From Asanoa sp. WMMD1127 (lineage in GTDB: Bacteria > Actinomycetota > Actinomycetes > Mycobacteriales > Micromonosporaceae), in the NCBI RefSeq assembly GCF_029626225.1, contig NZ_JARUBP010000001.1, positions 2,232,001 through 2,296,000 on the forward strand: 64,000 bases of DNA, in the 5' to 3' direction. A model generated the notes under the pieces. It was not told the origin of the DNA. It made no database searches and was given only the letters and a program-made list of their open reading frames with translations. Of the stretch, positions 55,001 through 64,000 are shown in pieces. The stretch's first letter is position 1; the number at the start of each line of letters is the position of its first letter. Position numbers and translations under genes: made by a program.

Positions 55001-55690
55001 TTCGCGGCCGCCTCCGACGACTGGGGCCGCGGCTTCGCGCTCGTCGTCCGGGGTGTGGTGGCCCGGGGGCTGGGCGAGCCACAGCACGCGACCGATTTGC
55101 TGACCGATGCGGCGGCTTATGCCCATCGGATCGGTCATCCGCTGCTCATGGGCATGGCCGGCACGCTCCGCGGCTTCGTGGCGCTCGACCGGGGTGACCT
55201 CGACGCCGCCGAGGCCGACGCCCGCTCCGTGATCACCGCGGTCGAGCCGCACAACCCGCTGGCGCCGGCCCAGGTCGGCCCGCGGGTGCTGCTCTCCGCC
55301 GCCCGCTGCCGGGCCGGCGACACGACCACGGCGATCGGCCTACTCGCACCGATCGCGTCGGCCAGCGGCACGCCTTCCTTGCTGTTTTCGCGGCAACAGG
55401 CGCTGGCGGCCTATGCGTCGGCGCTGCTCGCCGCGGGCCGCTGCGAGCAGGCGCTGGACTGGGCGCAACGCGCCGCCGCCGTGCCGGCCGAAGACGTCCG
55501 CAGCCGGGTGATCGGCGCGGAGGTGCTGGCGCGGGCACTGGACACGGCGGGCCGGCACACGGAGGCGCTGGCCGCGGCCGAGCGGGCCGTCGACCTGTCG
55601 TTCTCGACGGAGCAGACCAGCGAACGGGCCCGCGCCAAGGCCCTCCAGGCATCCCTCTACCCGACGGCGCCGCCGCGGTCGCTCGCCTAG
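52052..55690 (+). CDS. Class III adenylate/guanylate cyclase with AAA ATPase and TPR domains
   Basis: 1212 residues from GTG 52052, overlapping the previous stop; the frame is open to 51317 but that is the metallo-hydrolase shadow. A zinc ribbon (Cys3, Cys6, Cys17, Cys20) is followed by a CYCc domain with metal Asp44 (LFGDLSDFT) and Asp88 (KLTGDGIMAVFG), specificity Lys84 and Asp158, and transition-state Asn161/Arg165 (IGDTVNTAARL), all present. A STAND-type ATPase starts PFVGREAELGRL near 230 with P-loop AEAGIGKTRFAGE (near 261) and Walker B LMVVVDDLHDA. The C-terminal half is TPR-like. It probably makes cAMP under ligand control. It ends 6 bp before the convergent kinase gene. Confidence 0.9.
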   Translation: MTCPVCGTVAIPGARFCHNCGAALPAAASLPAAERRVVTVLFGDLSDFTSWSENVDPERVGAVTDRVLAALAGAVKTFGGHVDKLTGDGIMAVFGAPVAHEDDAERAVRAALSMQRAVRRVLDDERGGGAPLGLRVGLNTGDVVAGIQAAIEYTVIGDTVNTAARLADAAAVGAVYAGASTFARTRRVASWRQLRPLRLKGKRDPVEAYELLGLHDAPGTRSGLGEEAPFVGREAELGRLAGRLAEVVDQGQPAVMLMTAEAGIGKTRFAGEAERLASGYDVGPARFATRTGARVLSVRCAAFGERRRLAPLADLVRAAIGAPADNGTPPTKAVVEERLRRLTTRLARLPDAPPIASDLLLALLGHGELPAAVPPVPGEWSGDIPGADAAAVPAAVAALLTGLAAETPLMVVVDDLHDATPETIEALGVMLSRLAGPALVLLLGRPELVRTAGALTRLADAEVVTLPPLRGADAARLLSSYLSGGKLPQPDNDGLLATAQGNPFYLAELVTLLIERGALTKVSVDGGGEKRWRLAAGSLTSRLLSRDLAAVLAARIDALPGDARGVLRDAAVIGDQVPRGTLEALREHYAGRAGRPAAVVAVELERAVDELLQRRMLQRTRGGYAFSTPLMHEAAYSGIGKADLAERHAFLAKWAAPTAPTTVVVGRRPVAVDGATADPGSWSDGDRDAFIAHHAERAVALADSVGLRPDAAARTVVPLGIAALSRAARRAAAAGEPTTAVEYAEREAALAGDALPVADRLVHARALQQTGRVSEALSYAEKIAANSADPSARAGALLLAGRAHRSLGDFARAQVMWRDALQVATDANLPGPRAEAMRRLGMADFLQGKLAQASSRFAAAYQVNVAAADERGQAWSLQNLAWVTTTRGDFAGADAVLARAARLFAQLGDPVGRAWLRGTTAYARLLAGRLSEARRLARIFLPFGERVGEAWAVGTLRAVEAFAAAELGDLAEADREARRAYRDFAAASDDWGRGFALVVRGVVARGLGEPQHATDLLTDAAAYAHRIGHPLLMGMAGTLRGFVALDRGDLDAAEADARSVITAVEPHNPLAPAQVGPRVLLSAARCRAGDTTTAIGLLAPIASASGTPSLLFSRQQALAAYASALLAAGRCEQALDWAQRAAAVPAEDVRSRVIGAEVLARALDTAGRHTEALAAAERAVDLSFSTEQTSERARAKALQASLYPTAPPRSLA

Positions 55691-55696
55691 GCCCTG

Positions 55697-57274
55697 TCAG
55701 CCCGTGAGGGTTGGCTTTTCGAGGGCGTCCGGGCCGCGGCTGGCCAGGCAGCGGTAGGTGCGGTCGCCGGCCGCGAGGGCGGTCTTGTCCGGTGGCCGCA
55801 CGTCGAGTGTCCAGCCCTCGGTGCTCATCAGGGTGGTCGCCGCCATGAAGCTGGACCGGCCGCAGACCTGGCGGACGGTCGGGTCGGCGCGCAGGGTCGG
55901 GCGGTCGACGGCGGTCAGCGCGACCGGCGCCTCGCCCACCGCGAACGTCTCCCAGGTGTGTGGGCCCGCACACGGGACCTGCTCGGCGGCGGCCTCGTCG
56001 AAGCACTCGAGCTCGTCGGGGCAGCGGCCCTCCGCCGGCAGCGGGATCAGACAGCCCGGCAGGGCCTGGCCGCCGCCGAGGCGGACGCTGGCCGTCGGCA
56101 CCGGCGTGGGCGCTCCGATCGGGTCGGTGTCGGGCCGGCTGGCGGCGTACCAGGTGGTCAGGCCGCCGATGGCGATCAGCGCGACCATGCCGAAACCGCC
56201 CAGCCACCAGCGGCGGCGGCCGCGCCGGCTCCCTGGGACCGTCGGATGGTCGTCGGCGCTGGGCTGCGCCGGGGCCGGCGACGCGTAGGACCGCGAGACG
56301 TAGACGGACGGGCCGCCCGAAACCGGCCGGCTCGGCGTCGCGCCGCCGGAGACCGGGGCGCCGGAGACCGGGGCGCCAGAGACCGGACCGCCGGAGGCCG
56401 AGGCCCCGGAGGTCGGGGCGCCGGAGATCGGTCGGGCCGGCCCGAAGCCGTCGGCCGGCAGGGCGGCGAGGCGGTCGCGCAGCTCCTCGGCCGATGGGCG
56501 GTCGGCGGGATCGTTGGCCATGCCGTGCCGCAGGAGGTCCAGGAACGCGGGCGGCACGCCGGGCAGGTCCGGGATCCGCTCGCTGAACATCTCCATCAGC
56601 GTGACCAGGCTCGGGTCGCGGTCCTCGCGCCAGCGCGGCGGCTTGCCCCGCATGATCGCGTAGAGCGTCGCCGAGAGGGCGTAGACGTCGACTCCGGGCG
56701 ACGGTTCGCTGTGGCGGAACATCTCGGGCGCGGCGTACGCCGGGGTCAGCACCTCCAGCGTCACCGACGAGTCGCGTACCTCGGCCAGCACCGCGAGGCC
56801 GAAGTCCGCCAACGCCGGCTCGTTGAAGCGTGAGTAGAGGATGTTGGCCGGCTTGACGTCGCGGTGGAGCACGCCGAGCTGGTGGGCGTCGGCCAGCGCG
56901 TCCGCGATCTTGACGCCGACGTCGCGCGCCTCGGCGGCGGAGAGCGGAGAGCTTTTCATGCGCTCGGCGTACGAGCCGTCGCAGAGCTCCATGATCAGGT
57001 AGGGGTGCCGGTCGGCGGTGACGCCGGCGTCGAAGAGGTCCACGACGTGCGGATGGGACGACATCCGGCCGGCCGCGCGGGCCTCGCGCAGGAACCGGCG
57101 TTGGTCGCGCTCGGTGTCGAGGGTGCGGTTCTCGACCTTGACGGCGACCTCGCGGCCGACCGACGCCTGGGTCGCCCGGTAGACGGTCGCATAACCGCCC
57201 CTGGCGAACACCGACAAGTCGGTCAAACCAGGCACAACTGGCAGGGGGAGTGCGCCAGGTGATGTGCCATTCAC
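55697..57274 (-). CDS. Serine/threonine protein kinase, membrane-anchored
   Basis: 525 residues from GTG 57274. Kinase domain 14-275: FARGGYATVYRA, VAVKVE (Lys46), catalytic loop LHRDVKPANILY (Asp139) and ALADFGLA (157-159). The activation segment ends TPAYAAPEMFRH. A linker with SGAPVSGAPVSGG repeats leads to a membrane helix near 360-380 (WLGGFGMVALIAIGGLTTWYA). The extracellular domain has six cysteines (GCLIPL, GRCPDELECF, QVPCAGPH, QVCGRSS and YRCLASR) as in secreted septum-formation-like domains. Its start overlaps the stop of the preceding small membrane gene. Confidence 0.92.
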   Translation of the reverse strand: MNGTSPGALPLPVVPGLTDLSVFARGGYATVYRATQASVGREVAVKVENRTLDTERDQRRFLREARAAGRMSSHPHVVDLFDAGVTADRHPYLIMELCDGSYAERMKSSPLSAAEARDVGVKIADALADAHQLGVLHRDVKPANILYSRFNEPALADFGLAVLAEVRDSSVTLEVLTPAYAAPEMFRHSEPSPGVDVYALSATLYAIMRGKPPRWREDRDPSLVTLMEMFSERIPDLPGVPPAFLDLLRHGMANDPADRPSAEELRDRLAALPADGFGPARPISGAPTSGASASGGPVSGAPVSGAPVSGGATPSRPVSGGPSVYVSRSYASPAPAQPSADDHPTVPGSRRGRRRWWLGGFGMVALIAIGGLTTWYAASRPDTDPIGAPTPVPTASVRLGGGQALPGCLIPLPAEGRCPDELECFDEAAAEQVPCAGPHTWETFAVGEAPVALTAVDRPTLRADPTVRQVCGRSSFMAATTLMSTEGWTLDVRPPDKTALAAGDRTYRCLASRGPDALEKPTLTG

Positions 57275-57693
57275 GGGTTAGAAGGTACCGAAGCTTCCCG
57301 CTTTCGTTCGAACCACAATGCGACACCTGTCGCCAGCGCGCCGAGTCCTTCCCAGGCCGCCACGCCGAAAAAGCGCCCCGGCGCGGCGTCGGTGACCACC
57401 AGGATCGTGAAAACCGTGAAGGTCACCAGCCGGAAGATCACCGTGAAGAGGTAGAACGGCCGCCACTCGGTGGCGACGGCGACCAGGTAGTAGACGCCCA
57501 TGTTGAGCGACGCCATCGACGAGGCCGCCATGAACGTCTTGGTGTAGTCGCCCGGCGGCCGGGACCCGAGCACCTCGAAGCCCAGGCCCTTCAGCAACGT
57601 ATCGGGGCTGACCAGGCCGACCACGCCCATGATGATCGCCAGCACGCCGAACACGGCCATCGTCCAACCGGCCGCCGAACGAGGAAGTCTCAT
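57271..57693 (-). CDS. Small polytopic membrane protein (DUF4345-like)
   Basis: 140 residues from ATG 57693 (MRLPRSAAGWTMAVFGVLAIIMGVVGLV); another in-frame ATG at 57711 is possible. Four helices: the first, SMASLNMGVYYLVAVA, FYLFTVIFRLVTFTVFTILVV and AAWEGLGALATGVALW, matching the layout of the DUF4345 group. The stop overlaps the kinase start by 4 bp, so it is transcribed and translated with the kinase. An 11-bp inverted repeat straddles its start codon. The role is unknown; it could present a signal to the kinase. Confidence 0.7.
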   Translation of the reverse strand: MRLPRSAAGWTMAVFGVLAIIMGVVGLVSPDTLLKGLGFEVLGSRPPGDYTKTFMAASSMASLNMGVYYLVAVATEWRPFYLFTVIFRLVTFTVFTILVVTDAAPGRFFGVAAWEGLGALATGVALWFERKREASVPSNP

Positions 57694-57721
57694 GTTCGAA
57701 GATCCAAGCATCTTCGAACAT
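57692..57721. promoter_or_regulatory. Inverted repeat over the start of the membrane protein-kinase unit
   Basis: ATGTTCGAAGA at 57692-57702 is repeated inverted and exactly at 57711-57721 with an 8-bp spacer. It covers both candidate start codons of the membrane protein. It could be a repressor site for a leaderless message, or an RNA hairpin masking the start. It does not match the actinobacterial LexA box. Confidence 0.6.
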
Positions 57722-57737
57722 CATGATCAACGATCGA

Positions 57738-58898
57738 TCAGTACGACTTTTCCTGGCCGAGTACGTGCTGCGAGACGAAGTTGAGGATCATCTCGCGGCT
57801 GACCGGCGCGATCCGGCCCGCGCGCACCGCGCCCAGCAGCGTGGCCACGCCGTACTCCGTGGTCATGCCGTTGCCGCCGTGCGCCTGGATCGCCGTGTCG
57901 ACCGCGAGGGCGGCGGCGTCGGCGGTCGCGTATTTGGCCATGTTGGCCGCCACGCCCGCCTCCAGGTCGCGACCCGCGTCGTAGAGCGCGGCCGCCTTGT
58001 AGACCATCAGCCGGGCCAACTCGACCTGGATCGCGGCGTGCGCCAGCGGATGCGCGACACCCTGGTGGGTGCCGATCGGGCGACCCCACACGGACCGCGT
58101 GGCCGCATAGCGCGACGCCCGGTCGAGCGCGTAGCGGCCGGTGCCCGCGCTCATCGCGGCGACCGTGATCCGCTCCGGGTTGAGCCCCGCGAACAGCGCC
58201 GGCAGGCCCGCGTCAGCGCCGCCGCCGACCAGCGCGTCACCCGGCAGCCGCACGTCGTCGAGGTAGAGCAGCCACTGCGACTCCGGCGAGACGATCTCCA
58301 TGTCCAGTTTGGACCTGGTCAGGCCCGGCGCGTCGGTCGGCATCAGGAACAGCGCGGGGACCAGCCGGCCCGATGCCGCGTCCTCGGTGCGGGCCACCAC
58401 CATCACGTAGTCGGCGTGGTCGACGCCGGAGATGAAGCACTTGCGGCCGTTGAGCACCCAGCCGTCGCCGTCGCGGCGGGCCACGGTGCCGAGCCGGTGG
58501 AAGTTCGAGCCGGCCTCGGGTTCGGTGATGGCGAACGCGATGAGCACAGAACCGTCGGCGAGGCGCGGCAGGAACTCGGCCCGCTGCGCCTCCGTGCCGT
58601 GCTTGGCCAGGATCGTCGCCACGATCGCCGGCGAGACGACCAGCAGGAGCAGCGGCGAGCCGGTCGCCGAGAGCTCCTCGCAGACGATGGTCAGCTCGGT
58701 GATGCCGCCGCCACCGCCGCCGTACTCGGTCGGGATGCTGACGCCGAGGTAGCCGAGCTTGCCGGCCTCGGCCCACAGCTCGGTGGTGTGCTCGCCGGCC
58801 TTGGCCTTGCCGATGAAGTACTCGTGGCCGTAGCGGCGGCCGAGGGCCGACACGGCGTCGCGCAGGTCGCTCTGCTCGGGGGTGAGGTCGAAGTTCAT
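57738..58898 (-). CDS. Acyl-CoA dehydrogenase
   Basis: 386 residues from ATG 58898, with GGAGG 10 nt upstream. Motifs are SIPTEYGGGGGGITEL, FAITEPEAGSNFHRLGTVARRDGDGWVLNGRKCFISG, and the C-terminal GGNGMTTEYGVATLL. It oxidises an acyl-CoA to the 2-enoyl-CoA and passes electrons to ETF. The catalytic base is not obvious by eye; a Glu is expected near 365 (TTEYGVATLLG). Last gene of the reverse-strand carboxylase operon; it could be the isovaleryl-CoA, citronellyl-CoA or another branched-acyl enzyme. Confidence 0.9.
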   Translation of the reverse strand: MNFDLTPEQSDLRDAVSALGRRYGHEYFIGKAKAGEHTTELWAEAGKLGYLGVSIPTEYGGGGGGITELTIVCEELSATGSPLLLLVVSPAIVATILAKHGTEAQRAEFLPRLADGSVLIAFAITEPEAGSNFHRLGTVARRDGDGWVLNGRKCFISGVDHADYVMVVARTEDAASGRLVPALFLMPTDAPGLTRSKLDMEIVSPESQWLLYLDDVRLPGDALVGGGADAGLPALFAGLNPERITVAAMSAGTGRYALDRASRYAATRSVWGRPIGTHQGVAHPLAHAAIQVELARLMVYKAAALYDAGRDLEAGVAANMAKYATADAAALAVDTAIQAHGGNGMTTEYGVATLLGAVRAGRIAPVSREMILNFVSQHVLGQEKSY

Positions 58899-58927
58899 GA
58901 GGGGTGGCCTCCGACTCGCTAGACGGG

Positions 58928-60952
58928 TTACTCGGGACTCAGGACCGCCAGCACGGCGCCGGTCTCCACCTGCGAGCCGGGACCGACCGGCAGCGAGGCG
59001 ACATAACCGGCGGATGGCGCGTACACGGGGTGCTCGAGCTTCATGGCTTCGAGCGTCATCAACAGCTCGCCGGGGCGGACCCGCTGGCCCGGCACCACCA
59101 TGACGCGGCTGACGTGCCCGGGCAGCGGCGCGACCAGCGAGCCCTCGGCCAGCTCGGCCGACGGCAGCGGGAACCGGGGCAGCTCCTGCAGCGCGACCGA
59201 GCCCTCGGGACTGTCGACGTAGGACACCTCGCCGACCCGGCGCACGGTGAACAGCAGCCGGATGCCGTTGACGTCGAGGGCGACCGCGTCCGGCTCGGCC
59301 GAGACCACCTGGGCCGGCGGGTGGTCGTCGGTGGCCGGCGGCTGGCCGAGCCCGCCGAGGTCCGGGTCGTCGGGGTCGACGGCGCGGACCCACCAGTTGA
59401 CCAGGTCGCCGCTGCGGTCCAGCCGGTAGCCGACCTCGACCGGGCCGGCCGGGCCGTCGTACACCGTGGTCTGCGATCGGGACGGCACGTTGCGCCAGCC
59501 CGACGGGAGGGTGCCCAGCGCGGTGGCCTCGGTGCGGCGGCCGGCGGCGCCGGCCAGGGCGGCGGCGAGGCAGGACACCCGCACCGCGTCGACCGAGGAG
59601 AGCAGGGGAGCGAACACCTCGGGGTGCCGCTCCAGGAACGCCGTGTCGATGTCGGCGGACCGGAAGGACGGATGCCGCAGCGTACGCACGAGCAGGTCAC
59701 GGTTGGTCGCCACGCCGTGGATCTCGGCGCGGGCGAGCGCGCCGGCCAGCAACCGGCCCGCGTCGGCCCGGGTCGGCGCCCACGCCATCAGCTTGCCCAG
59801 CATCGAGTCGTAGTGGACGCCGACGACCGAGCCGTCCCGCACCCCGGAGTCGAGCCGCAGACCGGGCGCCGCCAGGGGCTTGAACTCGCCGGCCACCTGC
59901 GGAATGTGCACGCGGTGCAGGGTGCCGGTGGAGGGCAGCCAGTTGGCGGCCGGGTCCTCGGCGCACAGCCGCACCTCGATCGCGTGCCCGCGCATCGGCG
60001 GCGGCGCGTTGAGCGGCAGCGGGTTGCCCTCGGCCACCACCAGCTGGAGCTGCACCAGGTCGAAGCCGGTGATCAGCTCGGTGACGCCGTGCTCGACCTG
60101 CAGCCGGGTGTTCATCTCGAGGAAGTAGAAGCCGCCGCCGACGGCGTCCACCAGGAACTCGACGGTTCCCGCGCCGACGTAGCCGACCGCACGGGCGGCG
60201 GTGACCGCGGCCGCGCAGAGCTGCTCGCGCAGCTGCGGCGTGACCACCGGCGACGGCGCCTCCTCCACGATCTTCTGATAGCGCCGCTGGATCGAGCACT
60301 CCCGCTCGCCGAACGGCACGACGGTGCCCTGGTTGTCGGCGAAGACCTGCACCTCGATGTGCCGGGCGCTCTCGACGTAGCGCTCCAGGAACACCGTGCC
60401 GTCGCCGAACGCCAGCGCCGCCTCGCGCCGGGCCGAGGCGATCGCGTCCGGCAGCGACTCGCGGTCGTGCACGATCCGCATGCCGCGCCCGCCGCCACCG
60501 GCGGACGCCTTGACCAGCACCGGGAACTCGGTCACCCGGTCGGGGTCGAACCAGGTCGGCAGCATCGGGATGCCGGCGTCGGCCAGCAGCTGCTTCGCCT
60601 CGATCTTGGAGCCCATCGTGGCGATCACCTTGGCCGGCGGCCCGACCCAGGTCAGCCCGCTGTCGGTGACCAGGGCGGCGAAGTCGGCGTTCTCCGACAG
60701 GAACCCGTAGCCCGGGTGGATCGCGTCCGCGCCGGTCTTGCGCGCGGCGCCGATCATCAGGTCGCCGCGCAGGTAGGTCGCGGTCGGCGCGTTGCCGGGC
60801 AGGTGGACGGCGTAGTCCGCCTCGGCCACGTGCGGCGAGTCGGCGTCGGCGTCGGAGTAGACGGCGACCGTCTCGATGCCGACCAGGCGGCACGAGGCGA
60901 AGATCCGGCGGGCGATCTCACCCCGGTTGGCCACCAGCAGTCTGCGGATCAT
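58928..60952 (-). CDS. Biotin-dependent acyl-CoA carboxylase, alpha subunit
   Basis: 674 residues from ATG 60952 (MIRRLLVANRGEIARRIFASC). The frame is open far upstream as an artefact of the next gene. Biotin carboxylase: KASAGGGGRGMRIV, ERECSIQRRYQKIVEEAPSP, EMNTRLQVEHGVTELITG. The biotinyl domain is at the C-terminus with EAMKLEHPVYAPSAG; Leu replaces the usual Met after the biotinylated Lys. This matches MCC/GCC-type alpha subunits rather than the shorter ACC type. It pairs with the beta subunit 11 bp upstream to carboxylate a branched acyl-CoA. Confidence 0.93.
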   Translation of the reverse strand: MIRRLLVANRGEIARRIFASCRLVGIETVAVYSDADADSPHVAEADYAVHLPGNAPTATYLRGDLMIGAARKTGADAIHPGYGFLSENADFAALVTDSGLTWVGPPAKVIATMGSKIEAKQLLADAGIPMLPTWFDPDRVTEFPVLVKASAGGGGRGMRIVHDRESLPDAIASARREAALAFGDGTVFLERYVESARHIEVQVFADNQGTVVPFGERECSIQRRYQKIVEEAPSPVVTPQLREQLCAAAVTAARAVGYVGAGTVEFLVDAVGGGFYFLEMNTRLQVEHGVTELITGFDLVQLQLVVAEGNPLPLNAPPPMRGHAIEVRLCAEDPAANWLPSTGTLHRVHIPQVAGEFKPLAAPGLRLDSGVRDGSVVGVHYDSMLGKLMAWAPTRADAGRLLAGALARAEIHGVATNRDLLVRTLRHPSFRSADIDTAFLERHPEVFAPLLSSVDAVRVSCLAAALAGAAGRRTEATALGTLPSGWRNVPSRSQTTVYDGPAGPVEVGYRLDRSGDLVNWWVRAVDPDDPDLGGLGQPPATDDHPPAQVVSAEPDAVALDVNGIRLLFTVRRVGEVSYVDSPEGSVALQELPRFPLPSAELAEGSLVAPLPGHVSRVMVVPGQRVRPGELLMTLEAMKLEHPVYAPSAGYVASLPVGPGSQVETGAVLAVLSPE

Positions 60953-60963
60953 GCGCGGAGACC

Positions 60964-62565
<1,602 letters not shown>

Positions 62566-62644
62566 GCGCACCCCTCACAGACGTCCTTGGCCATTGCCAC
62601 CTCCGTAACGAGCGGCTCGGCGGAGGCGACACGCATGTCGCACG

Positions 62645-64000
62645 TCACGCTGCCTCCAGCAGGTCGGCCGGCACCTCGGCGACCCGGGCCCGGAACAGCT
62701 CGCCGAGCGCCTTGGCCTGCGGGTCGAACCGGGTCGAGGCGGCCACGCCGGCGCCCAGCAGACCGCGGATCACGAAGTTGACCGCCCGCAGGTTGGGCAG
62801 CTCGTGGCGCTCGACGGTCAGCGGCGCCGTCTCCGGCAGCAGTTCCGTGAGCCGCTCGGTGGTCAGCCAGCCGAGCAGCCAGTCGGCGGCCGCGTCGGTG
62901 CGGGCCCAGACACCGAGGTTGGCGTCGCCGCCCTTGTCACCGGATCGGGCGCCGAGCAGCCGGCCGAGCTGGGTCTGCTTCGTCCTGTCGGCGGCCGGCT
63001 GCGTTGACTGCCGCTGCGCCGCGGCTTGGGGCGTGATCGTGCGGGCCGGCGGGCGGATCGTCACCCGTTTGCCGTCGGGGAGCACGGCCGTGTGGTTGAC
63101 CGCGTCCTGCGGCGCCGTGTCGGCGGTGAACACCCCGAACGGGGTCGCGTCACCCGGCGGAGTGGTCAACGTGCAACCCGGATAGGACGCCAGCGCCAGC
63201 TCCACCGCGGCCGCCGAGAAGGCCCGCCCGGCCCGCTTGGGATCCTGATCCTTCAGGTGTACGTGCAGCAGGGCGCTGGCGGCCTCGGTGTCCACCGCGT
63301 CGGGGTGGTCGGTGCGGGCCAGCGTGAACTCGAGGCCCTCCTTGCCCACCGCGTCCTCGAGCTGACCACGGACCAGCGCCGCCTTGGCCTCGATGTCGAG
63401 CCCACAGAGGACGAACGTCATCGCGTTGCGGAAGCCGCCGAGGTTGGCCACGCCGACCTTGAGCGTCGGCGGCGGCGGCAGACCCTTCACCCCGCTGATC
63501 GCCACCCGGTCGGGGCCCTCGGCGTGCAGCCGGACCGTGTCGAGCCGCGTCACCACGTCGGGGCCGAGGTAGGCCGGGCTGTCGATCTCGTAGAGCAGCT
63601 GGGCGGTGACGGTCTCCACGGTGACGGCGCCGCCGGTGCCCGGGTGCTTGGTGATCCGGCTGGCGCCGTCCTCGGCGATCTCCGCGATCGGGAAACCCGG
63701 CCGCCGGGCGCCGTCGGGCAGCTCGGTGAAGAAGCTGAAGTTGCCGCCGGTCGCCTGCGCGCCGCACTCGATCACGTGGCCGGCCACGGTGGCGCCGGCG
63801 AGGGCGTCGAAGTCGTCGCGGGACCAGCCGTAGTGCGCCGCGGCCGGGCCGACCACCAGCGCGGCGTCGGTGACCCGGCCGGTGACCACGATGTCGGCCC
63901 CGGCGTCGAGGCAGGCGGCGATGCCGAACGCGCCGAGGTAGGCGTTGGCCGTCAGCGCGTCGGGGCGCAGGAGGGCGTCGCCTTCCACGTACGCGATGCG
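62645..64000 (-). CDS. Acyclic terpene utilisation protein AtuA-like (DUF1446), 5' end beyond window
   Basis: At least 451 residues; the frame enters from the right edge as RIAYVEGDAL, an AtuA family motif, so the start is beyond 64000. Other hallmarks are DIVVTGRVTDAALVVGPA and GHVIECGAQATGGNFSFF. The C-terminal AtuA domain is present (TQLGRLLGARSGDKGGDANLGVWARTD). AtuA is needed for citronellol/geraniol catabolism in Pseudomonas but its reaction is not established. It is upstream of the carboxylase genes in the same direction, implying a shared branched acyl-CoA pathway. Confidence 0.9.
   Translation of the reverse strand, partial: RIAYVEGDALLRPDALTANAYLGAFGIAACLDAGADIVVTGRVTDAALVVGPAAAHYGWSRDDFDALAGATVAGHVIECGAQATGGNFSFFTELPDGARRPGFPIAEIAEDGASRITKHPGTGGAVTVETVTAQLLYEIDSPAYLGPDVVTRLDTVRLHAEGPDRVAISGVKGLPPPPTLKVGVANLGGFRNAMTFVLCGLDIEAKAALVRGQLEDAVGKEGLEFTLARTDHPDAVDTEAASALLHVHLKDQDPKRAGRAFSAAAVELALASYPGCTLTTPPGDATPFGVFTADTAPQDAVNHTAVLPDGKRVTIRPPARTITPQAAAQRQSTQPAADRTKQTQLGRLLGARSGDKGGDANLGVWARTDAAADWLLGWLTTERLTELLPETAPLTVERHELPNLRAVNFVIRGLLGAGVAASTRFDPQAKALGELFRARVAEVPADLLEAA

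Noticed and set aside
57692-57721. LexA (SOS) box at the inverted repeat
   Set aside because: The arms are TGTTCGAAGA/TCTTCGAACA with an 8-bp spacer, not the actinobacterial GAAC-N4-GTTC arrangement.

Overview
This is a very GC-rich actinobacterial chromosome segment, most likely from Micromonosporaceae (an Asanoa/Actinoplanes/Micromonospora-like organism). The evidence is the frequent GTG starts, the ATGA/GTGA stop-start overlaps, a WhiB-like (WblA) regulator, the DUF6230/DUF6114 pair, a tRNA adenosine deaminase-associated gene before tadA, and actinobacterial synteny blocks (ponA-wblA-two ArsA-like ATPases; tRNA-Ser-SRP RNA-dnaX-ybaB-recR; lysC-asd near leuA). It is almost entirely core or lineage-core chromosome. 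I see no phage, insertion sequence, CRISPR array or plasmid functions.

Layout. 1-6.2 kb: a partial flippase, the DUF6230/DUF6114 pair, a DUF885 peptidase-like protein and a DMT exporter. 6.2-16.2 kb: a PHP phosphoesterase, mtnA (methionine salvage), tyrA, a secreted beta-propeller, small conserved proteins, tadA with its partner, a thioesterase-TetR pair, deoD, tRNA-Ser(CGA), a PadR-membrane protein pair and a VOC protein. 16.2-23.4 kb: a uridine-kinase-like enzyme, tRNA-Ser(GGA), SRP RNA, a TrmB/LuxR-type regulator, a 164-bp palindromic element, then dnaX-ybaB-recR. 23.9-30 kb: a complete five-gene oligopeptide/dipeptide ABC importer. 30-36 kb: a secreted HNH nuclease, an MFS exporter, a fascin-like secreted protein, and leuA with an upstream leader peptide carrying three consecutive leucines. 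36.5-41.6 kb: lysC-asd, a 13-bp tandem repeat array, a YqeY-like protein, a metallophosphoesterase, tRNA-Pro and small enzymes. 42-55.7 kb: a GAF/GGDEF protein, a class A penicillin-binding protein with a PASTA domain, wblA, two ArsA-like ATPases, a proline-rich membrane protein, DUF4177-like and RidA proteins, a beta-lactamase-fold hydrolase and a 1212-residue adenylate cyclase/AAA/TPR protein. 55.7-64 kb: a Ser/Thr kinase and small membrane protein, then a reverse-strand catabolic operon of AtuA-like (DUF1446), acyl-CoA carboxylase beta, biotin-carboxylase alpha and acyl-CoA dehydrogenase.

How genes work together. leuA and lysC-asd make branched-chain and aspartate-family amino acids. dnaX-ybaB-recR is a replication/repair unit. 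ponA-wblA-ArsA links cell-wall synthesis to redox/developmental regulation. The 3' operon should carboxylate and dehydrogenate a branched or isoprenoid acyl-CoA.

The features I consider most worth follow-up are the leuA leader, whose leucine codons can pair either with the leuA Shine-Dalgarno or with the flank of a stable hairpin; the large palindromic element before dnaX; the cyclase gene coupled to the metallo-hydrolase where mycobacteria carry crp; the 13-bp VNTR-like array; and an inverted repeat over the start codon at 57.7 kb. All coordinates and motifs were read by eye; no database search was done.
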